A stretch of 20,882 nt of DNA from Gamarada debralockiae (GCA_002803225.1 NXFV01001012.1:1-20882); one strand, 5' to 3'; shown: positions 10,150-20,745, counted from the stretch's first letter. The notes: generated by a model from the sequence alone, not told the origin. Translations and numbers: made by a program.

Positions 10150-11111
10150 ATGTCTTTGAATTCGATATCTGAAGATGAGATGTTGCTACCCGAGGCTGAG
10201 AAAGACAACAGCTTGCAGGGTCCTCAGTCTCAAAAGAAAATGGGCCGTAAAATCAGAAGAAAAAGTGCATCTGTGAGAATGATTACTCTAGCAGTGCTAT
10301 CGAGTTCAATCCTCTCAGTAGTTGCAACTATAATCACACATAAAATTATCTTCGCTCACTTTGAACATCCCAAAGAGAAGGCGACAAGCTTTTTGCCAGG
10401 TCTAGATGTTCCAATTTGTATGTTCAATTTTAAAAAGCCCAATTTATGGGATTGAGAGACACAAATTGACTCGCAACCTAGTGGGTACCAATCAAGCTGT
10501 CTTCATGCCAGAACAGATCTATCGACAGCCACCATCGAATGCCAGCTATGAAGCGTGGATGAAGCTTTTTCCAAGTTCGTACCCAATATCTCTCAATAAA
10601 TGAACAGGTTGAGTAACTCCAGAACAACAGAAGGCAAGGGTTACGTCTCCCTTTCCAAAATGGGAGAAGCTGGGCCAATCCCGGATTTCATTGAGCATGA
10701 GAATGCAGATGGAACCGGCCGTTTTTGTATTGCTGCATTCCATCAAATGCATTGCCTGGTGAGTCTAAAATATTCATTTCTATAAAAATCTTCCTCTCCA
10801 TGAATACTCCTTTTAACACAAGAAACCTTTAGTACCTCCTTCAGCTCGACCTCTGGGCCGCACTGGATGGGACGATCAATAAGCCTGGGCCCCACACACT
10901 TCACTGCTTGGACTACCTCCGGACTAGCATCATTTGTGCTGCTGATACTACCTTAGAGCCCTTTAAGTCAAGATTTAATGGGTTTTCGGGGGGGAATGCA
11001 GTCGATGGGTTCGGTTCTAACCATCAGTGCCGGAGTTTTGAAGATCTCTATCACTGGGCTGAGAGGATGCGTTATAACGATGACACAGATGCAGAAAATT
11101 TTGAAGGGTAG
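10150..11111 (+). CDS. UstYa-like (DUF3328) membrane oxidative cyclase, copy 4
   Basis: Four exons: 10150-10417, 10482-10574, 10631-10758 and 10833-11111, giving 255 residues with consistent phases. A basic segment (KKMGRKIRRK) precedes one membrane helix (about 44-68). Then come VPI, AWMKLFPKGKGYV (restored only after splicing the 56-nt intron), HQMHC at about 158-162, HTLHC at about 184-188 followed by LDYLRTSIICAADTT, and the late HQCRSFEDLYHW. An ATG at 10090 is also in frame, but the shorter form starting MSLNSISEDE resembles the other copies. The product is inferred to be a secretory-pathway membrane enzyme acting on the precursor core. Confidence 0.87.
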
Positions 11112-11520
11112 TTTAAATTTTTAGGTGTATTAATCATACTATAACTTCGACTGTCAAAATTTGTGACTATGTTTGCCCAAGGTCTCAATTGTTTTGAAGA
11201 CACTTAACCACAGAAATCTCAATTGTAGCACAAACTAACTGCAAATTTCAAAGTCTGACCACCAACTTGCCATCTTACCGTAATTTATTGGTCAAGAGAT
11301 ACAGGTCATTATCCATAGCCAAGCAAAAATTTAGTGTCCAGTGCTGAGTGTGCATAAGTGGCCCAGCACCGGCTGGTCCGCCTCATCTTTCTTTCACCCA
11401 AAACTCTCAGCCCGACATAAACGCCAGACTCACTGAATTATCTCTTACAACATCATCACGATTATTGAACATGAAATCTTTCGCTGATATAAACGAGCAA
11501 AATATGAACCCATAGGGAAG
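11112..11520. other. Intergenic region before the broken UstYa-like copy
   Basis: No gene. The decamer TCTCAATTGT occurs twice in direct orientation, at 11183-11192 and 11217-11226. No in-frame ATG that could start the following gene was found here. Confidence 0.45.
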
Positions 11521-12436
11521 TTGGAATCACAAGATGGTGATGAGAGTGTGGGAAGTCAGGAAGAAGGAATCGAAAGGCATAAGTTTCTCCCACGGTGGGC
11601 CCGCAAGGCCAGCTTTCTCTCTGGAAATCACAAAATACACTTCATCAGCTGTCTTCCTTGGCTTCTTGTCTGCATCCTCTCGACAATCCTCGGTTATAGC
11701 TATGTCACTCGGCCATTGAATGCTCAACTTTTGTATTGTACGTATTCCCATAACTTTCGAACCGGTAACTGATGACAATAAACCAATAGCTCCAGTACAG
11801 GATACCATTAAATACCATACGCAAGTATTTCATTACGACATTGACGCCCGCTACCAGAATGACCCATCGCCAGAGGTCGATAAGGCATGGGAAGACCTGT
11901 TCGACTGTAAGCCAGACACAGCATCGCCCCTCCATTTCCACATCTTTTTGCAGTGCAGAAAAAACACCTAATAACAAGAATCTTCATAAATAGTTGGAGG
12001 CATAAAGCTTAACTCCTACGAAGCGGCCCACATTCCCAACAAAACATGGCCAATTGCCCAAGAACCAGGGTCCTACTACGCAACACTCTCCGTCTTCCAC
12101 AGTCTACACTGCTTGAACAACATTCGCAAAGCCTTATATCCATCATACTATGATCCAGTTCCGATTCTTAAAGAAGGGCATATGGTGCATTGTCTGGACT
12201 TGTTGCGACAGAGTATCATGTGCAGTTCGGATATATCTGTGACGGTGTAGCAGTGGGTGGACCGTGATGGCAAAGCTGAGCAGTTGGGCAGTGTGCCGCA
12301 TACTTGTCGAAACTTTGAGGCGATCAGAGAGTGGGCGTTGGATAGAAGGATGAATGTGCCATTTGATGCGACCACGGATTTGAGGGCGGATCCTTTGGCT
12401 GGTGAGGTCCCGGCCGAGCTGCAAGAGGTTGCATGA
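11521..12436 (+). pseudogene. Broken UstYa-like (DUF3328) copy 5
   Basis: Three exon-like blocks with good splice sites: about 11521-11737, 11790-11906 and 11994-12436. They encode one membrane segment, YSPVQD, NDPSPEVDKAWEDL, a first motif HSLHC and a second HMVHC, then LDLLRQSIMC, so the family is clear. A TAG at 12248-12250 interrupts the frame shortly after SSDISVTV, removing about 60 residues that include the conserved late HTCRNFEAIREW. The original stop would be the TGA at 12434-12436. The first block has no in-frame ATG: the frame opens after a TGA, and nearby ATGs (for example 11470) run into TAG. Exon positions and splice sites look otherwise preserved, so the decay seems recent. 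A sequencing error, or translation of a shortened protein, cannot be excluded. Confidence 0.78.
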
Positions 12437-12712
12437 CTTCTCTATGTTGAAGCTAGGAATTTTCAATGGAGTTCTTGTACTTTAATTCAAGATCAATACG
12501 GGTTTGCTTGACTGCTGGTTTCTGCATGAACTTGTCCTACCCTTTTCACCTGATTGGTACTGTGCATGCGAGCCGCCTGCGATGAAGTGGATGGCTAAGT
12601 ACTCATCGGTCTTACTTTTGATATTTTCCGATCTCACCCCACCAACCCTCCTTCTACTTTTTTTGCGTGAAAAAAAATCTAAGTATAACGTACTCTTCCA
12701 GCATTCCACGTT

Positions 12713-14189
12713 ATGGCTGTTGAATGGAGAAGTGTTCGATCCTTAAACTTAGGTTTACTGATTATAATCTGCATTTTCCTTACATCTTTTCTGCTCCTCG
12801 CCGAAGACCCACTTGGAAGAGCTCCACATGACTTCTCTTCCAACGAACTTTTCACAAGTGGGATAAGCCACACTGAGAACGAAAAGCAGACATGGGAAAA
12901 GCCTAATGGTTTCAAAATCGTTGCCATGGTATTCTGTGAGCCTTCACCTCACAAATTGCGAAATTAGACTGACAAACTTCAGATGGGAGGAGAAGATACG
13001 TTAAAATTCTCGACTGCTACCTGAAAAAGAATCTGGTATCTAACGGTGGCCATCTTGATGAAGTCCACTTCATGGCCAATACTGCCAATGAAAAGGATCT
13101 GGAGTACCTAGATTTCCTCCTCACAACGTCAGATCTATACAAGAAGATCGAACCCAGGAAACTAAACATGTTCGATGAGATGTGGGCACATGCCACTGAG
13201 CCCGGAACTATGTACATAAAGATCGACGACGACATAGTACGCCTTTTGTTTGCTCAAACATTCAGTAAGCTAATTAGATTCCAGGTATATATCCACGACT
13301 CCGCAATTCCTCGCCTCGTCTCAACTCTCATGGCACACCCAGAATCGCACCTCGTCTCCGCAAACCTCATCAATAGCGCTCTCTCCAACTGGCTCCACTA
13401 CCACACCAACGCAATCCACGCCTACCTACCTGAACCAAATCCAGCACCCAACGACCCCTCCAGCCAACTCAACTGGCGCCCATCTCTCCTCCCCTCCTAT
13501 CCAGTGTCCTCGCTCCCAACAACCCCCTGGTACTTCCCCGAAGTGCCCTTCGGCGGCCTCACAACCGGCGATCCAGGGGCACCTCCCTTTAGTCCCCACC
13601 GCTGGCTCCCTCTATCCCCTTCCTCCTCCATCGCAACCAACCCATCAGAAAAGAACCTCCTCCTAACCCCAATCCTCGGCTCAGCATACGACGCCGAGAA
13701 CGGGATCCACCACCAATGGGCGATCGCCGCACAAGAGCACTACAGTTTCCTCTCGAATCTCGAGAACGACCGGCTTGATCTGTATTGGGCCGGAAACAGG
13801 GACGGAGTGTGGAATCTGCAGTATCAGAGACATAACTTGAATTTTGTGGCGGTGTGGGGGGAGAGTGTGAGGAGTGATCCGCCGGGGATGCAAGATGAGG
13901 TTGATTTGTTTGTTACTATTCCGACGAGGCTAGGAAAGCGTGAGTTTGTCTTTTTTTTCTCTTGCTCCTTCTTCCGTCGTCTTTTTAAGTGTGGATGAGG
14001 CTTTTTAGGAAGGAGAGTTGGAGAAATGTGCTGATTTGAGGATAATTAGCTGCGATTATTGATACACACGCACTGGTTGCGCATTTCTCGTTCTGGCCGC
14101 AGGAGAAAGAGCTGTTGACTACGGATTTGTTGGGGAGGTATGCTGCATATGCAGAGGAGATGGCTTGCACGCGGCGGATCAAGATGTGA
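12713..14189 (+). CDS. Type II membrane glycosyltransferase-like protein
   Basis: Four exons: 12713-12935, 12983-13236, 13285-13939 and 14050-14189, giving 423 residues. A single N-terminal anchor (about 11-30) suggests a Golgi/ER type II protein. The lumenal part starts KIVAMVFYGRRRYVKIL, then a GGHLDEVHFMANT strand-like segment and MYIKIDDDIVYI with a DDD triplet (about 156-158), the usual metal/nucleotide-sugar site of GT-A enzymes. The C-terminal part contains NFVAVWGESVR, DEVDLFVTIPTRLGKPA and a short tail. The second intron (48 nt) keeps frame and has no stop, so it could be mistaken for coding. I know this as a widespread uncharacterised fungal family; no sugar donor or acceptor can be named. 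It lies 276 bp after the broken UstYa-like gene on the same strand, so glycosylation of the peptide is possible but unproven. Confidence 0.75.
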
Positions 14190-14276
14190 TAAATCTGCAC
14201 TCGTATAAAGTCTTCAGTGCCTTCTATAATTCATTTTGATTCATAATTTTCTACGGAAATTCTCATGCCCGTGATA

Positions 14277-15038
14277 TCAATCCTTTGTTTTCGGAAGCCG
14301 CTTCATGTATCGAAATACATAGTGTCCCCATATAGCACCAGGTCCCTCCTCTTTCGGTGGCGGCTTTGGCGCCCACTCATCTAAATTGACATCAAGCGTT
14401 CCCACGATCTCAAAGCCATGCTTTGCATACGTCTTCCACGCTGATTCAGATGAATGAACCCAGATAAATACGCCGAACCTATCCGCCGTGTCAGTACCCC
14501 ACCTGAGCAGCGCACTTCCGACACCTCGCGCCTGGAACTTTGGCGCCACCGACAACGAGACAACAAACATGCATTTCGTCCCTGGCGGCATCAGAGTTTC
14601 CATCCAATGCTTCATATCAGCATCCGTCATAGCCTCAAGCTTCTTGACGATATCCTCCTTATCCTCCTCCTCTTTCTCCTCCTCCGGCTTAGCAGCAATC
14701 TCGTCCTTGAAAAATGGCTTCGAGATATCATTCTCCTTCGGCTGTCCCGGGTCCAGCTGTGGGATCTCAGCAGCTTCGAAGCCACGGAATCCCCAGCAGC
14801 TCCAGCCTACCGCGGTGCCCGTTGCCTCATCGACGGCTTTCAGCACCACGCACTTCTCGGATGACATGTAGTGCGCAATTTCGCCGGGGGCATTCTCATA
14901 CATGTTGTAGGGCTTCTTGCCTTGTCCTTTCATCTGCGTGTGGCGGTCCTCTTCGAAAGAGTCCCCGCTGATCTGGGCGAGGGCGGGGATGTCGGCATAG
15001 GTGGCGGGCTGGATGGTGATTGGGAGGGGATTTGCCAT
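14277..15038 (-). CDS. GNAT-family N-acetyltransferase
   Basis: A single exon of 253 residues. The ATG at 15038 (MANPLPITIQPAT) is preferred over one at 15218, whose extra 60 residues look like 5' leader. The N-terminal IQPATYADIPALAQI is the usual GNAT first strand and helix. Motif A is SLSVAPKFQARGVGSALLRWG, with the acetyl-CoA loop QARGVG at about 169-174, and YAKHGFEIVGTLDV is the typical C-terminal segment. An acidic charged insert (about 117-131) interrupts the middle. No signal peptide or membrane segment is seen, so it is probably cytosolic. It is convergent with the glycosyltransferase-like gene, with their ends under 100 bp apart. Substrate is unknown; it may be a housekeeping neighbour and not part of the cluster. 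Confidence 0.88.
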   Translation of the reverse strand: MANPLPITIQPATYADIPALAQISGDSFEEDRHTQMKGQGKKPYNMYENAPGEIAHYMSSEKCVVLKAVDEATGTAVGWSCWGFRGFEAAEIPQLDPGQPKENDISKPFFKDEIAAKPEEEKEEEDKEDIVKKLEAMTDADMKHWMETLMPPGTKCMFVVSLSVAPKFQARGVGSALLRWGTDTADRFGVFIWVHSSESAWKTYAKHGFEIVGTLDVNLDEWAPKPPPKEEGPGAIWGHYVFRYMKRLPKTKD

Positions 15039-16255
15039 GGTTGCGGTGACGGATGTGAGCGTGAGAGGGTAATGAAGTAAGAGGCTCAGGTACAGCGAGT
15101 TGATTGTGTTGTGTTCGTGTGGAAAGCAGAGACGGACCAGAGACGTTGCCTTCGTTGCCTTGTGATGCGGGAAATATTGGTAATTCGAAGATAAGCCGTT
15201 TAAAGGTTGCACCCGCATGGAAGAGAATCTTTTGCAGGTTGGAGATTGTTTCCTGATTAGGAAGTTGTGAATACGAGATAGAGTTGAATTGCGAGGGTGT
15301 TGATTGCTCCTGATATTTGAACGTCGTTGCTCTAGCGTAGTCTTGAGACATCGCTATAATAGTCGAATACGAACGCAATTTCTATAGGTCAGAGTCAGGC
15401 ATTAATAATCTTTTTGGTAAGCCGTGGCCGAGCCGAACGCCCTATAGACAGGAGACTGTGCCGTATGCAGTGCAATATATGCAGTATAGGGCTAGGGATT
15501 AGAGTCAGCCACCCGCGTATGGGAAAAGTTGAAATGCTAGTTGAACGCAGGCCCAGGGGTGCCCAGCACCCGAGGCGTGCATTGGCGCTCGTGGAGGTAG
15601 GGGTGGGGTCAGATCTTAACCCCGCAGGATCAGATGCCATGATTACAGCACAGCACTAACAAGATCAACATGGTGTATATATTAGTTACCCGGTATACTT
15701 TGTTCCGGCTATCCCACCCTTTCCCTCCCCCCTTTTGGCATCTCGCTTAGCTAGGGTGAAAGGACCCCTTGAGACCGTCCCCTCCTACCCTGCAATTTCT
15801 AGAACACTTCGGGCAACTACGAAAAGAAGAATGCAGCATTGCGGGGTATTTCCATCTCACGTCAGCCCCGCGATAGGAGCATACATCCATACTATCTCTG
15901 ACCAATGCTGCACGCAATCTGTTAGCTCCACTCTGTCGGCCGCTCGTGCAACCTTGGCTTGCAGTAAGTTTTGGAATATCCATGTGCCAAGAGCAGCGTA
16001 AGCAGACCATTTGAATGATCAATGAATGATAAATTAATGAATGGTGCAAACAGGAAGAACAAGCACGCATACTCGGCGTGGTGTGTCCGGAGAACTTTCG
16101 GTCTTCGGAGCTGCCCCCCTCCGAGCTCGTCCCTCTCCAGCTCGAGAGAGAGCTAACAGACGAGATCTCGTGTCACGGGGCGAATTTCACTGCTGGAGTA
16201 AGAGACAGCAGCAATCAGGTTCGCCATCACCACAATTCATGCCTCATTCGCATCA
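15039..16255. other. 1.2-kb divergent intergenic region
   Basis: Promoters of the GNAT gene (-) and the MFS gene (+) should lie here. It has a CT-rich tract near 15713-15735. No tRNA-like structure or gene recognised. Confidence 0.5.
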
Positions 16256-18072
16256 ATGGCAGAAACAAATAGCTGCGTCGACTCTCTAAAGCTCAACGAT
16301 GGCGACTACAGTGATGCATCCTTCTTTGACAAAACTCAAGATCATCTCCCTTTCGAAAATCCGGACGAGGATATTCAAGCCTCATCAAGTTGGATGTATC
16401 TGCTTGTTTTGACCTGTACAGTTGGAGGGTGAGTAGAAACATCAGGATAGCCTCCAACAACGCTTTCAATTTTACCATCAGTACTGAATCCTCACTCACG
16501 AAAGTGTAGACTTCAAGTTGTGTGGTCCGTCGTTTTGTCAAACGGAACAGTAAGTGGCCTGTTGTGCCTCAATTCTCGACCTTAACTAATTCAACATCAG
16601 CCATTCCTCGTCTCCCTCGGGCTCTCCAAGTCTCTCACAGCCCTAATATGGGCCGCAGCACCTCTCAGCGGCATCATCGTCCAGCCACTCGTCGGTGTGC
16701 TGAGCGACACAAGCGTCACACTATGGAGCCGACGACGATCCTTCATACTCATCGGCACCATTGGAGTCGTGACTTCCATGCTGGCACTAGCGTGGGTTGA
16801 AGATCTCGCAGACCTTCTGGCTATCTACCTCGATCTTCAGGACAGAAATTTAGACTTGAAACCGCTCGTTATTGCCATTGCGACCGCTATGGTCTACATG
16901 CTGAACATATCCATCCAGCCAGTACAGATGGGCATGCGTGCTCTCATTATCGAGCAAGCGCCGCCAGCGCAACAACAGCGGGCGAGCGCCTGGGCTAGCT
17001 ACATGACTGGAGCAGGAAATGTTTTTGGCTATGCGTTTGGGTATCTCGAGGTGGAGAAGGTGTTTAAAGGGCCGAGCTTAACTCATTTTCAAGGGCTATG
17101 TGTAACTGCGTCTATTGTGTTGTCTTGTACTGTGCTTACAACCTGTTTCTTTATTCGAGAAAGAAGCCCCCGATCGGTGGTATTGACAAGAGAATCAAGG
17201 AGATCAGCTATTAGCAGGATGGCTACTGTTCCAAGGGATTTGGTGTCCTGTTACCGAAATATGCCGCACAATATTCGGAAGGTCTGTCATATACAGTTTT
17301 GGGCGTGGATGGGTTGGTTTCCTTTTCTATATTACTCAACCACGTAAGTTTCTACAAATTCCAAGGCTGAAAAGAATAACTAACCTGAATTGTGTAAATA
17401 TAGTTATATCAAAGATCTTTGTAAGTTGATGAGGAAGCTCGCTAGTTCCACTTAATAGCCTAACAAAGTTTAGATATTGCTTCAGAGACACCATCATCAA
17501 CCCCCCAAAGCGCAATCAACTCGGACGCAATCCGCGCCGGAACCCTAGCAAACCTCGCTTTCGCAATCGTCGCTCTCCTAACAAACATATGCCTCTCTAT
17601 TTTCCTCCCCGGTCTCAGCAAAACATTCTCAAAATCCTCTTTCACTCAACCACTTACCAGCAATACTCTCCCCAGCCCCAACCGTAACCTATTCATAGTC
17701 CACCTTTGGGCTTCTGCACACATGTTCTTCGCAGTGGCCATGTTCTCCACCTTCTTCATAACATCCTGGATTAGCGGCGCCATTTTTGTCGCTAGTATAG
17801 GTCTCTCTTGGTCCTTGACGCTCTGGGCACCCTTCGCTATCATCGGGTATGAAATTAAGACGGAGATGGAGATGGCGCCGACGGGAACGATATTGAGCTT
17901 GAGCAATGTGGCAATTTCGGCGCCGCAGATTGTGGCGGCGGTGGTTTGTAGTCTGGTTTTTAGAATCGTGGAGATGGTGGGGAGGGTGGATGGGACGGCG
18001 TGGGTGTTGAGGTTGAGTGCTTGCGTGATGGTAGGAGCGGCGTGGCTTACTTGGAGGTTCGGAGGGAGATGA
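16256..18072 (+). CDS. Sucrose/H+ symporter-like MFS (GPH-type) transporter
   Basis: Five exons: 16256-16428, 16510-16549, 16601-17343, 17404-17420 (17 nt) and 17474-18072, giving 523 residues. The acidic cytosolic N-terminus is followed by about twelve hydrophobic segments. The first begins WMYLLVLTCTVGGLQVVWSV; the N-terminal half carries PLSGIIVQPLVGVLSD and then WSRRRSFILIG, the loop 2-3 pattern of the sucrose transporter group. QPVQMGMRALI and QAPPAQQQRASAW match the central part of fungal and plant SUT proteins. The middle loop (IRERSPRS...) is long and basic; the C-half has PFAIIGYEI. Likely a plasma-membrane glucoside or sucrose importer. Export of the RiPP is not supported by the family. 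The last segment RLSACVMVGAAWLTWRF ends at a normal stop. Confidence 0.87.
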
Positions 18073-18239
18073 AGGTCGGATGTTTTGTAGATAGAGAACA
18101 GATTTGGGTAATCCCAACTCAAGAGAAGCTGCAGTGCTAGAACCCAAGATAGGCAGAATTCAAACGTTGACAGAATATCTCACCGAGCCCCCTTGTAGCG
18201 TCTGTGTAGCAGCAGCCCTATAAAGACCTTCCGATTCGG

Positions 18240-19490
18240 CCCTTCTTTCCTTACTTCTTGACTCCCTCAAGCATTCGACAGTCATCCTTGGGGATATCAA
18301 TACTCGTTTCAAAGATCCCCTTTACTAAGCTGGAGAGCCTGGCCTACTTGAGCGTCTTCGAATCTTCAATGACTTTATTACCTAGAATAGCTATTACCAC
18401 CTTAAGCTAGTCTATAGCCAGACTAAGCTCACGACTGATCACTGCTTTATTCAATCACAGCAGATAGCTACCCTATACCTTCTCCGCAACTCTACTCTCA
18501 AGATAGATACCGACCACTGCTATACCCTTAGCCTCACACTTAGTCAGGGAGGTCCTAAAGCAACCCCCTACTGACCTTATCCAACGCTTCCGGATCGGCT
18601 AGCTTTCTAAGCCCCAGATAAGAGATCGTATCGCTGCCCTGATTAACTAATATACATAGGCCTTTGACGAGAGCGATAATATTAAAGTAATGAATGCAAA
18701 GCTAGTTTAGTTCTGTCAGTAGGTTCAAGAAAGAACAATTGGCAGGGTAGAACTGGGCCTGAAGCCGCGAAAAGATCAACTCCTATCTCAATAACCGACT
18801 ATGGCAGCTATCCGCGTCTACAAACAACCTAGCCAAAGCTCAAAAGAGAACGACGTTATCTTTTCTAACCCTCGAAGCTCAAAGCCAGGGAGTTGATGCC
18901 GTGACAGAGAACCTGGCTATTCTTTAGCAGCGCTGGTTAGGACAGCCTTTTCAACAGCTACCAAAACAACCTAGTTCTTGGGATATTGAATACTGGACCA
19001 GGGAATAGCTTGTGGCAGAGATCAAGTAGTAGGAGTCAGAAAAGAGTTGTGGAGCAGATGGGATCTATATCCAGTTTCTCAAAGCGGTTTAGGACACAGT
19101 GGTAATCACCTGGCTCCTTGACCTCTACAACTAATCTCTTTGCCAAGGGAGAACCCCTCGAGTGTAGAGTCGGTCCGAGGTTTACCTTTTAACTAAAGAC
19201 ATCACACGCAGACGAGATGCTAAGAACCTACGTCTAATCTCGATTGTCTGCATCTTCCGCAAAGTGTTTGAGCGGCTTTTCCTCCTCCAATACTAAGGTC
19301 AGCCGTCTGCTCAATTACACCCTGCCCAAGCCGGATTCCGCCGAGGCTACTCTACATACGCCAATGCAGCCGTAGTCCACGCACTTCTCGCTTCGAAAGC
19401 ACGATCGACCGCCGCCTTTCTTGATCTCAAATCGGCCTTTGATGTTGTGGATCACCAGCGGCTGGATGCCAGCATTTGTTGTATATCGTA
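18240..19490 (+). mobile_element. Decayed non-LTR (LINE) retrotransposon with endonuclease and RT remnants
   Basis: Conceptual translation shows an endonuclease/exonuclease/phosphatase fragment near 18285-18450 (VILGDINTRFKD, then LTTDHCFI) and a reverse transcriptase fragment near 18960-19475 (DAKNLRLISIVCIFRKVFERLF, QAGFRRGYST, then FLDLKSAFDVVDH, the catalytic motif A aspartate region). The later YxDD motif is missing, so the 3' part is lost. Stops in the endonuclease frame are TAA 18326 and TAG 18383. In the RT frame they are TAG at 18925, 19006, 19027, 19030, 19090 and 19165, and TAA at 19132 and 19294. None is TGA. This is what C-to-T change at CpA (CAG/CAA to TAG/TAA) gives, consistent with RIP. 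The ends of the element are not defined. Confidence 0.8.
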
Positions 19491-19911
19491 AATGGTCCTC
19501 TGAATTAACTTCCAGTCAATCACAGGCGGACGAAATAGTTTTGTTGCACATCGCAAAAAAAAGGGCAAGATGGATCGTCTTGGTAGCGCCCCCGGGCCTC
19601 CGGCCAATCAAATGCACGCACTCAGCCAGCCTTACATCAACCCAAGGACCTAAGCACATCCTGCCATCAGCTTAATAGTTAGTGTTTTTAAACTACTCGC
19701 ATGCCCTCTGGTGTGTCAGTAATCAGTTTACACGCTCAAGTAAATCCCTTTCGGAGACCGGATATGGAATCGCGAAGCTGAGTAGTCCACGGCGCAGTCG
19801 GAAAAGCCGTTGAGAGCAGTTGAAATGTAAGGACACAGGTAAATGTTTTATTTTCAAAGAGAGTACTCTATCCTAAGCAACCAACGCGCCCTCAATCCTG
19901 CCTACAGCCAG
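19491..19911. other. Region between LINE relic and last ORF
   Basis: No gene seen; may include unrecognisable transposon sequence and the 3' flank of the 19912-20745 gene. Confidence 0.45.
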
Positions 19912-20745
19912 TCAATGTCTAGGTCCCAGATCAACCCCATTGAAGAAGTCAGGTAGGACTGGGTACTCATCTTGAGAAGAACCAACCAAGACAACAACCA
20001 AAGCAACAGCATTGCTCTCATCTAACCCCACTGGCACGGTAGCTGCTCGCCCTAATGAGACGCCGGTTGTACAGCCGACATTGATCTCTTCGAAAAGCTT
20101 CAGAGGATTTGCTCCAAAGGACGTTTCATCAACTGTCTTTAAGTGTTCGATTCGTAGGAACTGCTTCGGCGGTTCCTCCCCCTTCCAGGAAGACAAGACC
20201 CGGTCTGAAATCATCATCCCCATAGACACTGCAACCGGGTTTACCTCGCGGATGAGATGGAAGTAGACGCGCAGATATCCTAAGGGCAGCTTCTCGAACC
20301 AGTGGTTCGCTCTCGGCGCAAACAGGGCCAGTATGCCAAGATTGAACTCCTCTCGCAGAGTATGCCACTTCTCAGCATATCTCAACGTGTCTTTAAATGC
20401 CTTATCGATGCCGCGACGTGATTTCCCGAAATGCGCCGGGTAGCATGCCCAGAACATCTGATCCTGTACGACATCGCGGACGTCCCGATCAAAGACGTCC
20501 AGGGCGCGACAACCCGAAGTTGATCTTGGAGGATTCTGCTGGAGGGACAGGCGCGATAGAGCGTCCAGGCTCTTGAGGTAGGCCTCGTACAGATGCGCCA
20601 GGCTAATGCGGTCAAGAACATCGAGCACGGCTCGACGTAACGTGGTGTGCGTGGCCGTCGAGTACGCCTGAGCAAACCGTTCCAGAGCAGGATGTCTCTT
20701 GACATTTGGCATTGGTGGCACGAGGCCTTGGGAGGTCTTGGACAC
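19912..20745 (-). CDS. Hypothetical protein, 277 residues, unrecognised
   Basis: An uninterrupted ORF from an ATG at 20745 (MSKTSQGLVPP) to a TGA at 19912. It has no signal peptide and no clear membrane helix. It is rich in Leu and Arg, mainly helical in appearance in the first two thirds (ALERFAQAYSTATHTTLRR, LYEAYLKSLDALSRL), with DVVQDQMFWACYPAHFGKS and WFEKLPLGYLRVYFHLIREV in the middle and a Val-rich end (AVALVVVLVGSS). I do not recognise the family. An upstream exon on the minus strand beyond 20745 cannot be excluded; the frame has no splice signals that force one. It lies beyond the transposon relic, so a link to the peptide cluster is unlikely. Confidence 0.6.
   Translation of the reverse strand: MSKTSQGLVPPMPNVKRHPALERFAQAYSTATHTTLRRAVLDVLDRISLAHLYEAYLKSLDALSRLSLQQNPPRSTSGCRALDVFDRDVRDVVQDQMFWACYPAHFGKSRRGIDKAFKDTLRYAEKWHTLREEFNLGILALFAPRANHWFEKLPLGYLRVYFHLIREVNPVAVSMGMMISDRVLSSWKGEEPPKQFLRIEHLKTVDETSFGANPLKLFEEINVGCTTGVSLGRAATVPVGLDESNAVALVVVLVGSSQDEYPVLPDFFNGVDLGPRH

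Noticed and set aside
12208..12250. A short intron that would splice out the TAG of the broken UstYa-like copy
   Set aside because: The only GT..AG pair I found near it spans about 38 nt and would delete the conserved IMC segment; this is too short and damages the domain.
14454..14971. Plus-strand ORFs opposite the GNAT gene
   Set aside because: Antisense shadows of a gene with clear acetyltransferase motifs.
15395..15659. Paired ORFs and a small GC hairpin (GGGGTGCCCAGCACCC) in the 15039-16255 spacer
   Set aside because: No tRNA or other RNA fold signature and no protein motif, so left unannotated.
17646..18147. Two long minus-strand ORFs over the last MFS exon
   Set aside because: They are shadows; the plus-strand frame encodes the transmembrane segments expected for the transporter.
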